This document shows, in pieces, positions 46,492-57,198 of a DNA stretch of 64,000 nt. Where the stretch lies: positions 496,001-560,000 of the forward strand of contig JADLZK010011196.1 of assembly GCA_015847255.1 (NCBI GenBank), given 5' to 3'. This stretch comes from Hyparrhenia diplandra. Its lineage: Eukaryota > Streptophyta > Magnoliopsida > Poales > Poaceae. The first letter of the stretch is position 1, and every line of letters starts with the position of its first letter. The translations under genes and the position numbers were made by a program. The notes beneath the pieces were generated by a model that was not told where the DNA came from, did not search any database, and saw only the letters and a program-made list of their open reading frames with translations.

Positions 46492-46917
46492 TCACTCATC
46501 AGTTAGTTGTCCATCGCATCGTCTGTTGGCAGACTTGTCTCCCATGGATTGTTGTGCAAAGATAGGGATGCCAAAGCTCCTGACGCAGTGTTTCTCGACG
46601 TCGAAGTCCAGCCGTGTCTCAGCTTCCGTCACTAATCCACAAGCGCAACGCGTGTTGCCACCAGCAGAAACAGCAGTTAGCAGATTATGGCAGCAAAATT
46701 CTGCCAAGACAGACCCCCGGCCTTGAGACGCCAGTGCAAATAGCATTGCACATCTGACCACGTCAGCAATAGGATCATCAGCACATATGTTTCCAACCTT
46801 GGAAAGAAACCTCTCTATAGGATCAGCCTTCGCCGAGGCTGGCATCAGCGCGAGGCTGGCGATCAACGCCACCGCCAGCAGAATCTTGCAGGCAGCTGGA
46901 GCTGGAGTAGGCGCCAT
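46492..46917 (-). CDS. Small secreted eight-cysteine protein (LTP/prolamin-superfamily-like)
   Basis: Intact 141-codon intronless frame. Residues 1-30 form a signal peptide (ILLAVALIASLALMPASA with cleavage expected after ASA). The mature part has eight cysteines in the order C-x10-C-x18-CC-x14-CxC-x17-C-x22-C, the classical eight-cysteine motif of lipid-transfer-like and prolamin-superfamily proteins. It should fold as a disulfide-linked helical bundle, exported outside the cell. Lipid carriage, protease inhibition or a reproductive role are all possible and not distinguishable here. It is the inverted neighbour of the disrupted gene at 41354-44800, with the same cysteine architecture, so the two are probably old paralogues. 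A possible TATA (ctatagaa on minus, near 47060) lies about 140 bp upstream. Confidence 0.75.
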   Translation of the reverse strand: MAPTPAPAACKILLAVALIASLALMPASAKADPIERFLSKVGNICADDPIADVVRCAMLFALASQGRGSVLAEFCCHNLLTAVSAGGNTRCACGLVTEAETRLDFDVEKHCVRSFGIPIFAQQSMGDKSANRRCDGQLTDE

Positions 46918-47381
46918 TACGCTAGGTGTAGCGGCGAGCGAGTTGCTCTCGGCGGCGGCGGGCGCTGATGATCGATGATTATTGGTGGCGGTAGAGCGTG
47001 ATTGGGTTGGATTGGCTGCGTGCGTGCTTCTTCCATTGCTTCATCCGCGCGCCTTTCCTTCTATAGGCACCGCTTAGCCCAAGCTCGTTGCAAGCATGCT
47101 CTCTTTGTTTAATTGTTGCTTCTCCGATCCATCCATGGTTTGACGCGAACAAGCCAACCATGCGCCCCTCATGGTATTATCCTGCTGCTGCGGTGCGCAT
47201 GTCGTGGCCGGTTTTGACACGGATCGGATCAGATCGGATCAACTGATATTAGTCTCGTTGATTTTGTTTATAAAAAAAAAACACCCAACATTACATAAAC
47301 CACCACGAGGACAATGACAACCCGCCACAACAAACTTTCTACTTGCATAGGCAACAAGGGCCATCAAACAAGCTACAATAA
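46918..47381. other. Upstream region of the minus-strand eight-cysteine gene
   Basis: No other gene was seen. A run of A (47270s) and ggatcggatcagatcggatc-type short repeats (about 47220) are present. Confidence 0.4.
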
Positions 47382-47533
47382 TACTTTATTCCGTTCCAAA
47401 TTATAGTTTACTTCAGCTTTTCTAAATACATTGTTTTTGCTATACATCTAGTTTTACACTATGTCTATATGCATATGTAAAGAAATGCATCTAGAAAAGT
47501 CAAAATGATCTACAATTTGGAACAGAGGAAGTA
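47382..47533. mobile_element. Stowaway-like MITE
   Basis: tactttattccgttccaaat and atttggaacagaggaagta are inverted repeats with TA borders. The interior has the 'ttttctaaatacat' / 'atgcatctagaaaag' pair. 152 bp long. Confidence 0.85.
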
Positions 47534-48400
47534 ACCATTATAGGAATGGGTCCTCTAAAGCAATGTCTTCATGGAGGATACAACATTTGACCGCCAACAC
47601 CGAGCGGCAAATACTAGCACGGGAGGCGTGGATTGCGAGAATTTGAGTGCCATCGGCGACATTATTTTTTGCTAACACCGAACAAGTTTGTGTTAGTCTT
47701 ACGAGGATTTCGAGGAATTATGTGCCCCTAATTTCGCCTCAAACTTGTTCGGCTCATTTTATGATCCTTTATTTTCTTCACTTTTCCTAAAACACAATCG
47801 CCTCGGGTTACGCTTTCCCCGCCGGGCGCAATGCTATCCTTCCTCCCCCTCTCCTTCTTCTTCTTCCTCCCCTCAGGTGGCTCCTCATCCTCTCTAGCGG
47901 CGACTCCGTTGACGGTGACGGCGGCAAGGTAGGCCCTCTCCTCCTCCTCCTCCTCCTCCTCCTCCTCTAGGGTTTCGACAAACATCTCCATCCCAGGTGA
48001 CATCTAGGGTTTCGCGCTCTCCCTCTCTCCCCATGTGCTACTGCTCCTTCGTGTCGGCTCCTCTTCCCATATCCCCTTTGTCGACAGGGCAGGTTGGCCC
48101 TCCTCTATTTTTGTCCTTCCATAGAAAAAAATTGTTTCTTGTGATTTGCAATCTATGGCTTGTGGCTTGTGGATTTGTAATCCGGCGGCGGTGATCGGTG
48201 TCGACGGGTGGTGGTGGCAACGGGGGTGATGGCTGGCGGGGGGATCGAGAAGAAGAAAATGAACAAAAGCCATATTGATCTGGAGCGTCCGTTTACATTC
48301 AGCGGTTGTGGATCATCGCCTAGGATTTTGGAAAAATCTAGACAACCGCTATATAGCATCTCCTTTTTTTTTTGTGCCCTAAAACAAAAATGATGGGAAG
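47534..48400. other. Intergenic; CTC microsatellite; possible gene remnant
   Basis: A cctcctcctcct repeat lies at about 47938-47970. Around 47780-48200 the sequence looks like the GC-rich 5' part of a gene ('tctagggtttcg' occurs twice), but no protein was recognised. Confidence 0.35.
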
Positions 48401-48660
48401 AAAACGAATGGGCCCCAGGCCCGTTGCTTGTTTTCTCGCACGCTAAATTGGCCTGGCCCGGCAGCCCATCAACAAACCAGCCCAACTGAACTGGGCACCA
48501 TGTATCCCTTGGACAAGGGACCCAGGCCTAATCCACATGATATTTGTGCGTACTGATCCCTTGTATTTTATTGAATGTAAACGACAGCCTCACAAGCAAT
48601 CGCAGCCCATCAAAGGGCCGCGTCGTAAAAAGTTCCCCCTAGTCTTCGTTACAACGCAAC
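48400..48660 (+). promoter_or_regulatory. Promoter region with clustered TGGGCC/GGCCCA elements
   Basis: Several site II-like motifs (tgggcc, ggccca, agccca, gggcc) occur between about 48408 and 48620, including atgggccccaggcccg. Such clusters are typical of plant promoters for housekeeping and translation-related genes. They lie 190-400 bp upstream of the ATG at 48812. Confidence 0.55.
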
Positions 48661-48811
48661 ACACAAACCCTCCCTCCTTCGACGAGTCCTTCGGAAGCAG
48701 AGGACGCGGGCGCCACACACCGATCAGGCTTGCCGAAGCAGTAGCACCAGCAGCCGACGGTCCTCGGCCACCGCGCCGGCTAGCTCCTCGGCCACCCCGC
48801 CGGCCGCGGCC

Positions 48812-51800
48812 ATGTCGAAGAAGAAGGCCGTCACGACGATGACCCTCAAGGACTTCCACGGCGGCTCCATCCCCTCCGAGCTCCCGCTCCCCTCCGCCCC
48901 CGGCGTGTAAGTTCCCGCCAAACCCTAGCCCTCCGCGGCTCCTTCCTCGTTCCGACGTCAACTGACCAGGTCCCCATCTCGTTTTCCGCAGCACCCCGCG
49001 CCCCGCGGACCGCACCGTCGCCTCCCCGTCCCCGTCGCAGCGGCGGTCGCACGGCCTCGCGTGCCGGTCGCTTCGCCTACCGCCGCTGCGGCGGTGGCAG
49101 CCGCGATGCCTTCCTTCCTCACTAACCCGTCCCGCATCGGCCGTCACTTCGACGAGGACGAGCGCACCCCCCTTCGAGCCCGCCGCGCCGCGCCGCCCGG
49201 CGCCGTCCCCCCGACGTCGTTCGCACCCGCTCCCGTGGTGACGCCCACCAGATCCGGTCCCGGGAACGCGTGGGGCCGAGGAAGGAGGCCTCTCCGGCGT
49301 CTTCCCTGTGGGTCCTGCTCCTGCCTCCGCCGGCGGCCAGATCTGGTCCGCGACACGCATCGCCCAGGCCAGCGCAGTGAGAAGGTCATCTCCGGGAGAT
49401 GGCACCCGTCAAGCCCCTCGTCTCCGCCAGCGCCGGCGCCAGTGCCAGTGCCAGTGCCAGCTCCGGTGTTGGAGACTCCCGTGGCTCCGCCGGAGATTGA
49501 GAGGCCTAGGTCTGTTGGGGTGAGAGAGCTGGATAGTGGGGTGGAGAGGGGGCGCGGCACCAGTGAGACCCGCGTCGCACGAAGGAAGGGTTGTGGAAGG
49601 GAGAGCCGGGGAGGTGCCAGAGAGACCCAGGTTGAAGCTGCTTCCTCGGTCCAAGCCAATTGAGGCTCCTGAACCATCTCCTACATATGTTGAAGAGAAG
49701 CAGGTTGTTACTATTTGTTCTTTGCATGCCTGTGTTGATCAGATTGCACATTTGTTTGCTATCATCAATAGCAGCAACCAACAGTACAGTATTTGGCTGC
49801 TAGATATACCTCTATGCAAATTTTACATGATTGTTTGCATAATTTTGCGTTTGTTGTGATTTCTTTATTTTTCAAACTTGGTAATTGGTATGGAAGCTTT
49901 CACAATGATACTGGAAACCTAATTGTTCTTTCATTGGTGATGATTGTATAGGTGCACCAGGTCCAGGTTACTGCTAACCTCATGAAGGATGAGGCTAATC
50001 ATGATGTGCACCAGAATGTAATGACTGCTAAAACAGGAGTTTTAGGACCAGATGCTGAGAGCAAGGTAGCGGGCGACCACGTCTGAATCTGAAGCCTCGT
50101 TCCTATGCGACAGGGCAGTCTGATGAAATTGCTGTTAAGGAAAGGTATGCAATGCAATCAAGCATGTCTGAGCTCCTATTTTGACCACCACACTACTCCC
50201 AACTTGCATATAACGTCTCTTTTAAGCGATCTTTGGTTACTGCAAAATGAGTGTCAAGCTACTGGGCTCTTTCAGTTTTATGTCCCTGTATGCAACTGTT
50301 ATGCAATTTAGGGCCTGTTTGGATCACTAGAGCCAGTTACTAGTTGGGGTAATAAATTAGCCCAAATTTCCTAGAGTTGGCTAGCTGGTTAGGCTAATAT
50401 CGTTGAAGGCTTGCCTAAAAACTAGTCTACCTATTAGCCCTCCTTTTTGTATGCGCTAGGCCTAAGTTTGGCTAGTTTTTTAGCTAGCTAACGATTAACG
50501 CTTGTATCCAAACATGCCCCTAGCATAGCTTGCTGAATTGCTTTGGAACCTGTAACCATGCTGGGGTGGAGATTAGAAGAACACCAACTATGTCCTCTAG
50601 GGTCAGTGTTTTTGCATACCTTTTGCCTTATGCTTGTACATAGGTAATGTTTAATTGAATGCCATAGGGTTGGTTTTATATGATTAGATGGTGCTGTTCA
50701 CCTTTAATTTCGTCAAATAATTAGTGACTGACTGAATGTTGCATCACTCCAGTCCCCAACCATACATGGAAAAAATTTAGTGAAGTCTATACATTTTAAT
50801 ATTTCATTCTATCGATTAAAAAAATATAATTATGCTTATGCGTTCAAAAAATTATAATTCTGCTTTGGATGAGAATATTGATGGTTGCAATGAGTGGTGG
50901 TAGCAGAATGATGTCTAGATTCATTGATTGTTGTAGGTGCTAGTGCCTCATTCTTTTCTTGAATATGTGATATGAATCTTTGTTTTGACAATTTATTATG
51001 TTTGATTTGACAATTTTGTCTAAGATCAATATAATCAAGTACTGTGTTATGATATATATAAAGCATTGAAACATAGTTTTCTGTTATTCTGACTTCTTTT
51101 CAAATGCCTTAGGCCATCCCTCTTTGGTGGTGCTCGTCCCCGGGAACAAGTATGTACTCTGTGTCTTTTTAGTGATATGCTATTTTGTTCTTTTTGCATC
51201 TGGCTGAATCAAAATCTGATATTGTTCTTTTACAAATCCAGGTCCTCAAAGAACGCGGAGTGGATGTTTTGGCCAGTGATCTTGAGAAGACTTCTCCAGT
51301 TGGCAGGTTGTTATATGTCAGTGATGCTTTATGTTTTTATTGATGGATGTATTTTAGTTAGGTTGTGGTTATACAATTTTGCTTACAGGTCACTTTTTTT
51401 TTTTTTTTTTTATATGTTGGAGCTTGATATCAAAGGGTGTTAGTTAGATGGTACTCCCTCCATTCCAAATATGTTGGAGCTTGATATCAAAAGGGTGTTA
51501 GTTAGATGGTACTCCCTCCATTCCAAATTACAAGATGTTTCGGCTCAGATACATAAGTTTTGCTATGCACTAAAATATAAACTATATCTAAATACATAGT
51601 AAAAGTAATTGTATCTAAAAGGCCAAAAGCGTCTTATAACTTGGAATGGATAGAGTATTTTGTTATATTATTATTATATGAAAGAAAACTCCACCTATGT
51701 TGGTTGGAAGACTTTCTTGAGTCGTCTCAACATAGCCGGTCCCAAGCCCGGGTAAAGGAGGAGGGTTGCGTTAGGTTTTGAACCAACAGTAAAAACCGAC

Positions 51801-54800
51801 CACTCTAATGGATATGAAACCCATAAGAAATTCGTTGGGCGTAACCCTCTTAGCGACGCGCTACATCGGAACCCGGGTGTGGTGTCAAATGGGCAAGGGC
51901 CGGTCGCCATCCCCTTAGTGGCGTCGTATATCGTGATCCCACGATGAATAGTGAGCAAGGGTCGGGTCGTCGCAACCTTAGTGGCGGCGCTACATCCGCT
52001 TCCCGGGTGTAGTGAAAAATGAGCAAGGGTCTTTGCACTTTTCTCGACGGGTCGCGAAGGGTAAGGAAGCTAGCCCGAGCCAACTAGGATTCGGCTAGGT
52101 AGCCGGAACGTTAGGGTCCCTAATGGGTAAGTTAAGAGAGCTAGTCGATCTTGCGGCAACTAGAAGGCGTGTAAATATTCTATGCGTTCAGGAGACCAAA
52201 TGGAAGGGCGGAAGGCTTAAAGAGGTGGAGGGCAAGCGGCTTCAAGCTTTGGTACACGGGGACAACTTCGGGTAGGAATGGTGTAGGTATCTTGATAGAT
52301 AGGAGCCTTAAGGATGGAGTAGTGGGCGTTAGGAGGCAAGGTGATCGGATTATCCTAGTCCGATTGGTCGTTGGAGACTTCGGTCTTGAATGTGATCGGT
52401 GCCTATGCCCCTCAGGTAGGTCTTAGTGAGAGCGCCAAGAGTCAGTTTTGGGAGGACCTAGATAGCATGGTTAGTACTGTGCCTATCAGTGAGAAACTCT
52501 TCATAGGAGGAGACCTCAATGGCCATGTGGGTGCAACAAATGTAGGGTTTGAGCGAGTACACGGGGGTTTCGGGTACGGTAGTAGGAACGAAGAGGGGGA
52601 GGATGTTTTGAATTTTGCTTTGGCCTATGACTTGTTGTTAGCGAATACCCTCTTTAGAAAGAGGGAATCCCATTTAGTGACCTTCCATAGTGGACAACAC
52701 TCGAGCCAGATCGACTTTATCCTTGCAAGAAGGGAGGATAGGACTGCTTGCCTAGATTGTAAGGGTGATACAGGGGAGTGTGCGGTCCCTCAACACAAGC
52801 TTGTAGTGGCGGACTTTCGTTTTCAGGTGCGTGCCCAGGACAAACGTGTCAAGATTACGAGGACGAAGTGGTGGAAGCTTAGAGGGGAAGCGGCACAATC
52901 GTTTAAGGAGAGGATGCTAGGCGAGGGGCCTTGGGAAGAAGGAGAAGATGCAGACGACATGTGGCTGAAGATGACAACATGTGTACGGAAGGTGGCCTCA
53001 GAAGTGTTGGGTGTGAGTAGGGGAGGCAAGAAGGAAGCGAAGGACACCTGGTGGTGGAACGACGAGGTACAAAGGGCTATTAAGGAGAAGAAGGAGTGCT
53101 TCAAGCGCCTCCATCTCGACAAGAGTGCAGCCAACATCGAGGGCTATAGGATAGCGAAGAGGGCTGCAAAGCGGAAGCCGTGAGTGTAGCAAAGGGTCGG
53201 GCTTTTGATGACCTTTACCAACGGCTAGGCACGAAGGAAGGGGAGAAGGACATTTATAGGATCGCTAGGATACGTGAGAGGAAGACAAGGGACATAAACC
53301 AAATCAAATGCATCAAGGATGGGACAGATCGACTGCTGCTGAAGGACGAGGAGATCAAGGACAGATGGCGAGTACTCGATAAGTTGTTCAATGGGGAGAA
53401 TGATAGTCCTACCTTTGAGTTGGACGACTCATTTGACGATACTTGTAGACGCTTTGTGAGGGAGAATTCAGGAGGCAGAGATCGGGGAGGCTTTGAAGAG
53501 GATGAAGGGAGGTAAAGCGATGGGCCTGATGGCATCCCCATTGAGGTGTGGAGATGTCTGGGAGCGAGAGCGGTAGTATGGTGACTAAGCTTTTTAACCT
53601 CATTTTTCGGTCGAACAAGATGCACGAAGAATGGAGACGGAGTATATTAGTACCAATCTTCAAGAATAAGGGAGATGTTCAAAGTTGTACTAACTAACAG
53701 GGATTAAGCTGATGAGCCATACGATGAAGCCGTGGGAGAGGGGTTATCGAGCATCGCCTACGAAGGCTGACAAGTGTGACCCAAAACCAATTTGGGTTCA
53801 TGCCCGGGAGGTCGACCATGGAGGCGATTTTCTTAGTACGACAGTTGATGGAGAGATTTAGGGAGCAGAAGAAGGACTTGCACATGGTCTTTATTGACCT
53901 CGAGAAGGCGTATGACAAAGTACCGAGAAACGTCATGTGGTGGGCCTTAGAAAAACACAAAGTCCCAACTAAGTACATTACCCTCATCAAGGATATGTAC
54001 AAGGATGCGACGACATGTGTTCGAACATGTGATGGCGATACCAGTGACTTTCCAATTAACATAGGACTACATCAAGGGTCAGCACTGAGCCCTTATTTAT
54101 TTACTTTGGTGATGGATGAGGTCACAAGGGATATACAGGGTGATATCCCTTGGTGTATGCTCTTTGCTGATGATGTGGTGTTAGTGGATGAGAGTAGAGC
54201 AGGGGTAAATAGGAAGTTGGAGCTGTGGAGGCACACGCTAGAGTCGAAAGGGTTCAGATTGAGTAGGACCAAGACCGAGTATATGATGTGCGACTTTAGC
54301 CCGACTAGGCACGAGGATGAGGATGTCACCCTGGATGGACAAGTGGTGGCCAAGAAGGATACTTTTCGGTATTTAGGATCTATGTTACAGAAGGATGGCG
54401 ACATTGATGAAGATGTTAGACATAGAATCGCAGCAGGTTGGCTAAAGTGGCGTCAAGCTTCTGGCATCCTATGTGACAAGAGGGTACCACAGAAGCTAAA
54501 AGGGAAGTTCTATAGGACAGCGATTCGCCCGGCGATCTTTGTATGGTCTTTGAATGTTGGCCTACAAAAAGGCGACATGTCCAACAGCTAAGTGTGATCG
54601 AGATGCGTATGTTGCGTTGGTTTTGCGGGCATACTAGAAGGGATAGAGTTCGGAATGAAGATATTCGGGATAGGGTCGGGGGTGGCTCCTATCGAGGAGA
54701 AATTGATTCAACATCGGTTGAGATGGTTTGGACATGTTCAACGGAGGCCTCCCGAGGGCGCCGGTGCGTAGTGGAGTTCTAGAGCGGGTAGATAATGTAA

Positions 54801-55996
54801 AGAGAGGTAGAGGTCGACCTAGACTGACTTGGGACGAGGCGGTTAAGCGAGACCTTAAGGAGTGGAATATCTCCAAGGATTTAGCTTTGGACAGGAGCGC
54901 TTGGAGGCTAGCTATTAACGTGCCTGAACCATGACTTTGTTTTCTTTTCTATCTACCCTATCTTTATCCTTACGTCTTGTGCCTTTCTACGTTCTTTTGT
55001 CTTTTGTTTCATATGGGTTTCATCTCTAGCCTACCCCAACTAGCTTGGGACTAAAGGCTATGTTGTTGTTGTTGTTGTATTATTATATGAAAGAAACCAG
55101 AAACAAATAATTTGATCTTATGGTGACAACATAAGATAATTAATCTCGAATAGGTAAAATGGTTTTTGATGATTGAGTGACACTAAATGATTTTTGAGTA
55201 GTGTGCTTCAAGAATCTGTTGTGCTTTGGTCAAAAGTTCACCACTCTATTATTAGGCAAAAAAAAAAGGATCATGTTGTGTTCATACATAGAAATTCACT
55301 AGGTTTCATTTGATGACCTGGACCGATGAGAAAAATTATTAATGCTTGGTGTCCAACCTTATCAGAGTATTCTTGTTTTGTGGTAACTTGTAATGAAGTT
55401 TTTTTGCCTTGGATCATTTTTTTTCCCTTGCAGAGATTACTGGAGAACAACATAAGTTGAACATGTGTTACATTACTGATAGTCTCTCTGTCATTTGTAG
55501 GCCTAAAGGTGAATTTGCAAAGGTTGAGCAGAAGGTTGAAGCTTTGTCCATTAACCCTTCTGTTGAAAGAGCTGATGGTTTTCCAGCTGGTCATAGAGGC
55601 CCAAGGAGTGTTGATAAGAAAGACTACAAGCGGGATACTGACAGGGCTGATGCATATAGGCCTACTCGTCGCGAGGACAACTGGAGGGTCGCTAGAGATA
55701 TTGAGAAGCCACAGGAGCAACCGCGCCCAGAGCCTGAGACATGGCGGAAGCCAGTGGAGCCTCCAAAGCCAGAGGTTGCAACACCTCGTTTTTGGGAGAG
55801 CAGCAACCGCATTGGAGCTCGCCCAGGCCTTCTCAACGTCCATGTCTGATACCGCACCACAGAGCGGTTGACCAGTGTTCCCAGTCCAAGAGTTCCTCCT
55901 AGCCCCGGTGCTAGGGATCAGTCTGGCTTTTCAAGGCTCACTGACAGCAGGACGTTACACTCCAGCCCTTCACAGCGAAAGATAAATGGCTACTGA
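48812..55996 (+). CDS. Conserved plant protein (MTLKDFHGGSIPSELPLPSAPG family; translation-related by recollection), several frame breaks
   Basis: Six exons with GT-AG borders can be traced: 48812-48906, 48992-49703, 49952-50144, 51113-51149, 51242-51306 and 55501-55996 (stop). The start is MSKKKAVTTMTLKDFHGG in the context gcggccatgtcg. Later blocks are MPSFLTNPSRIGRHFDEDER, GGQIWSATRIAQASA, EVPERPRLKLLPRSKP, RPRLNLKPRSYATGQSDE, DNWRVARDIEKPQ, GRAATALELAQAFSTSMSD and SGFSRLTDSRTLHSS. The domain is low-complexity and proline/arginine-rich, as in RNA-binding or eIF4B-like proteins. I recall similar plant entries annotated as initiation-factor-like, but this is unverified. Frame changes are needed in exon 2 (near 49040, 49160-49230, 49275, 49370 and 49530), exon 3 (about 50072) and exon 6 (T5 at 55789-55793 and near 55865), mostly at C, G or T runs. 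Intron 5 is about 4.2 kb because of an RTE LINE. Splice sites are intact, which argues for base-call errors over a true pseudogene. Confidence 0.7.
50311..50520. mobile_element. MITE in intron 3, gggcctgtttggat termini
   Basis: Left gggcctgtttggat and right atccaaacatgcccc are inverted repeats. The interior has 'ttagctagctaac' type sequence and no coding. 210 bp long. This is the hAT-like 'GTTTGGAT' MITE type. Confidence 0.8.
51412..51527. repeat. 58-bp tandem duplication including the head of a MITE
   Basis: atatgttggagcttgatatc, continued to ctccctccattccaaa, occurs from about 51412 and again from about 51469, with one base difference (aaaggg versus aaaaggg). Confidence 0.9.
51510..51657. 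mobile_element. Stowaway-like MITE in intron 5
   Basis: tactccctccattccaaatt and acttggaatggatagagta are inverted repeats with TA borders. 148 bp long. Its left end is partly duplicated upstream (51412-51527). Confidence 0.85.
52371..53515 (+). pseudogene. RTE LINE endonuclease part
   Basis: APE-type endonuclease motifs are visible: NVIGAYAPQVG, LFIGGDLNGHVG (metal and catalytic N and D residues) and QIDFILARR near 52710, ending with KLVVADFRF. The open frame covers 271 codons, then continues in another frame (53180-53515, EKDIYRIARIRERKTRDINQ). Confidence 0.9.
53516..54935 (+). pseudogene. RTE LINE reverse-transcriptase part (frame-broken start)
   Basis: Reverse transcriptase blocks seen are QNQFGFMPGRSTMEAIF, LHMVFIDLEKAYDKVPR, LHQGSALSPYLFTLVMDE and the catalytic MLFADDVVLVDE (about 54158-54190). 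The region before 53776 needs one-base shifts, for example at GGCC near 53522. The C-terminal segment (54543-54934) contains RRHVQQLSVIEMRMLRW, RDRVRNEDI and WDEAVKRDLKEW. Confidence 0.9.
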
Positions 55997-57023
55997 TCGC
56001 TTGGCACACATATTACATGTGCCACGATGACACAGCTCAGGTATCATGGCCTCGATGAAGCGCCCTGCTGTATCTTCATACTCAAATGCGCCTGCGTGGA
56101 GAAGTCCGTTTGTTGCTCTGTCAAATGGTGGCACGCGAGGGGCAATAATCTCATTGATAGCAAAGTAAAGGCTCCTCTCCCATAAGTTTCTGGTTAGTGA
56201 TTTATAACTCGGGTTCATTTCCTCTCTTGATGATGAGAGATGTGAATTTGTGAACTATTTCTGCTTATGTTCGCCAGCCGCGATTTATTGCTGGGGAATA
56301 ATTGCTACCCTTACTGCGCACCTTAGTTGGATGTGACAGTATGTATCTCTGGCGTGCTTGGTTTTAGGATGTTGCCAGATCGGTGGTACAGCCTGTGTTA
56401 AAATGCAATTTTCTGTCCTCTTCATAAGCTGCAAAATTGGGGATTTTATTGTGCTAGTTCTTCAGAACAAACTGTTGGTACATTGTAGTTTTGTACGGTT
56501 ATATTATTATGATTAAAGGATATAATTATCGATCTTGGTTGTCTAGTTGATATAGCCTCGTTCGGATCGCTGGAATTTCATTTGATTGGTTGTCTAGTTG
56601 ATATAGCCTCGTTCGGATCGCTGGAATTTCATTTGATTGCAAATGGAACCAGTAGTAAAGTTATGTTTGAAATTCTTGTGTAATCGGTGCCATCCAGATG
56701 GGGCTCTGATGCTTCGTTTTTTATTTGATTTGATCTCGCGTATCTTTTCTTGGTTTGCGATTACATGCGTTGTCAGAGGCTGGGTGATTCACGTTGAATT
56801 GCCAGTCTGCTCAAAAAAACAATAGAAAGTGAAACTGGGAGCTCCAGTAGTTGTGGTATTGTGGAAGTAGCCACACAGCGGTGAAAGCAAATTTTTGTAG
56901 CTCTATGGCTGCAAGAGAAATCAGAAAAGCACTGCTGCCCATATTGGGGGGGAGAAGGAGAATACGAAACAGTTGTATGCACATAGATCAGAGGCACTAA
57001 GCTAGGGATCAGCTTTGTGAGCA
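55997..57023. other. 3' flank of the conserved gene, no further gene recognised
   Basis: Probable 3' UTR and intergenic sequence. A short 40-codon frame starts at an ATG at about 56047, downstream of the stop, with unknown significance. Confidence 0.4.
56535..56636. repeat. Perfect 51-bp tandem duplication
   Basis: ttggttgtctagttgatata plus 31 bases is repeated at 56535-56585 and 56586-56636 with no visible differences. Confidence 0.93.
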
Positions 57024-57198
57024 TCAATCCGGTTGGGACTTGGGAGCACAAAGCTGGTAGCCATCGTCGTCGAGCCGCACCAGCACACCACACACATGAG
57101 CTACACCGCCGCTGCCCGCAGGTCCGCCGCCGTTTCTGCGCTCAAAGAGGAACGCCGTGGGCGTGAACGCCGGCAGCACCGTCGGGTGGCTGTAGTGC
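57024..57198 (-). CDS. Possible terminal exon of an unidentified gene
   Basis: On the minus strand a good acceptor (tctctccctgcag) precedes an open exon ending at a stop at 57024-57026. The encoded piece reads HYSHPTVLPAFTPTAFLFE, then a glycine-rich stretch, then VCGVLVRLDDDGYQLC. The composition looks coding and the GC content is high. The preceding exon and the protein family were not found, so it may also be a decayed or captured exon. Confidence 0.35.

Larger units (their letters stand above)
51669..55096 (+). mobile_element. RTE-type LINE with 19-bp target-site duplication, in intron 5
   Basis: The body runs about 51688-55077, nearly full length, ending in a (gtt)n tail. The 19-bp sequence tattattatatgaaagaaa flanks it (51669-51687 and 55078-55096). 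The 5' part has no ORF but shows three similar blocks of about 100 bp ('agtggc/agcgacgcgctacatc...cccgggtgt', 51840-52030). A single ORF then encodes an endonuclease and a reverse transcriptase in the same orientation as the host gene. Confidence 0.93.

Noticed and set aside
48590..49405. 271-codon minus-strand frame
   Set aside because: It is the antisense shadow of exons 1 and 2 of the conserved plus-strand gene, whose protein blocks and splice sites are clear.
49144..49677. 177-codon minus-strand frame
   Set aside because: Antisense of exon 2 of the same gene; GC-rich shadow.
50836..51066. Minus-strand 76-codon frame
   Set aside because: Lies in intron 4-side AT-rich sequence of the plus-strand gene and resembles no protein.
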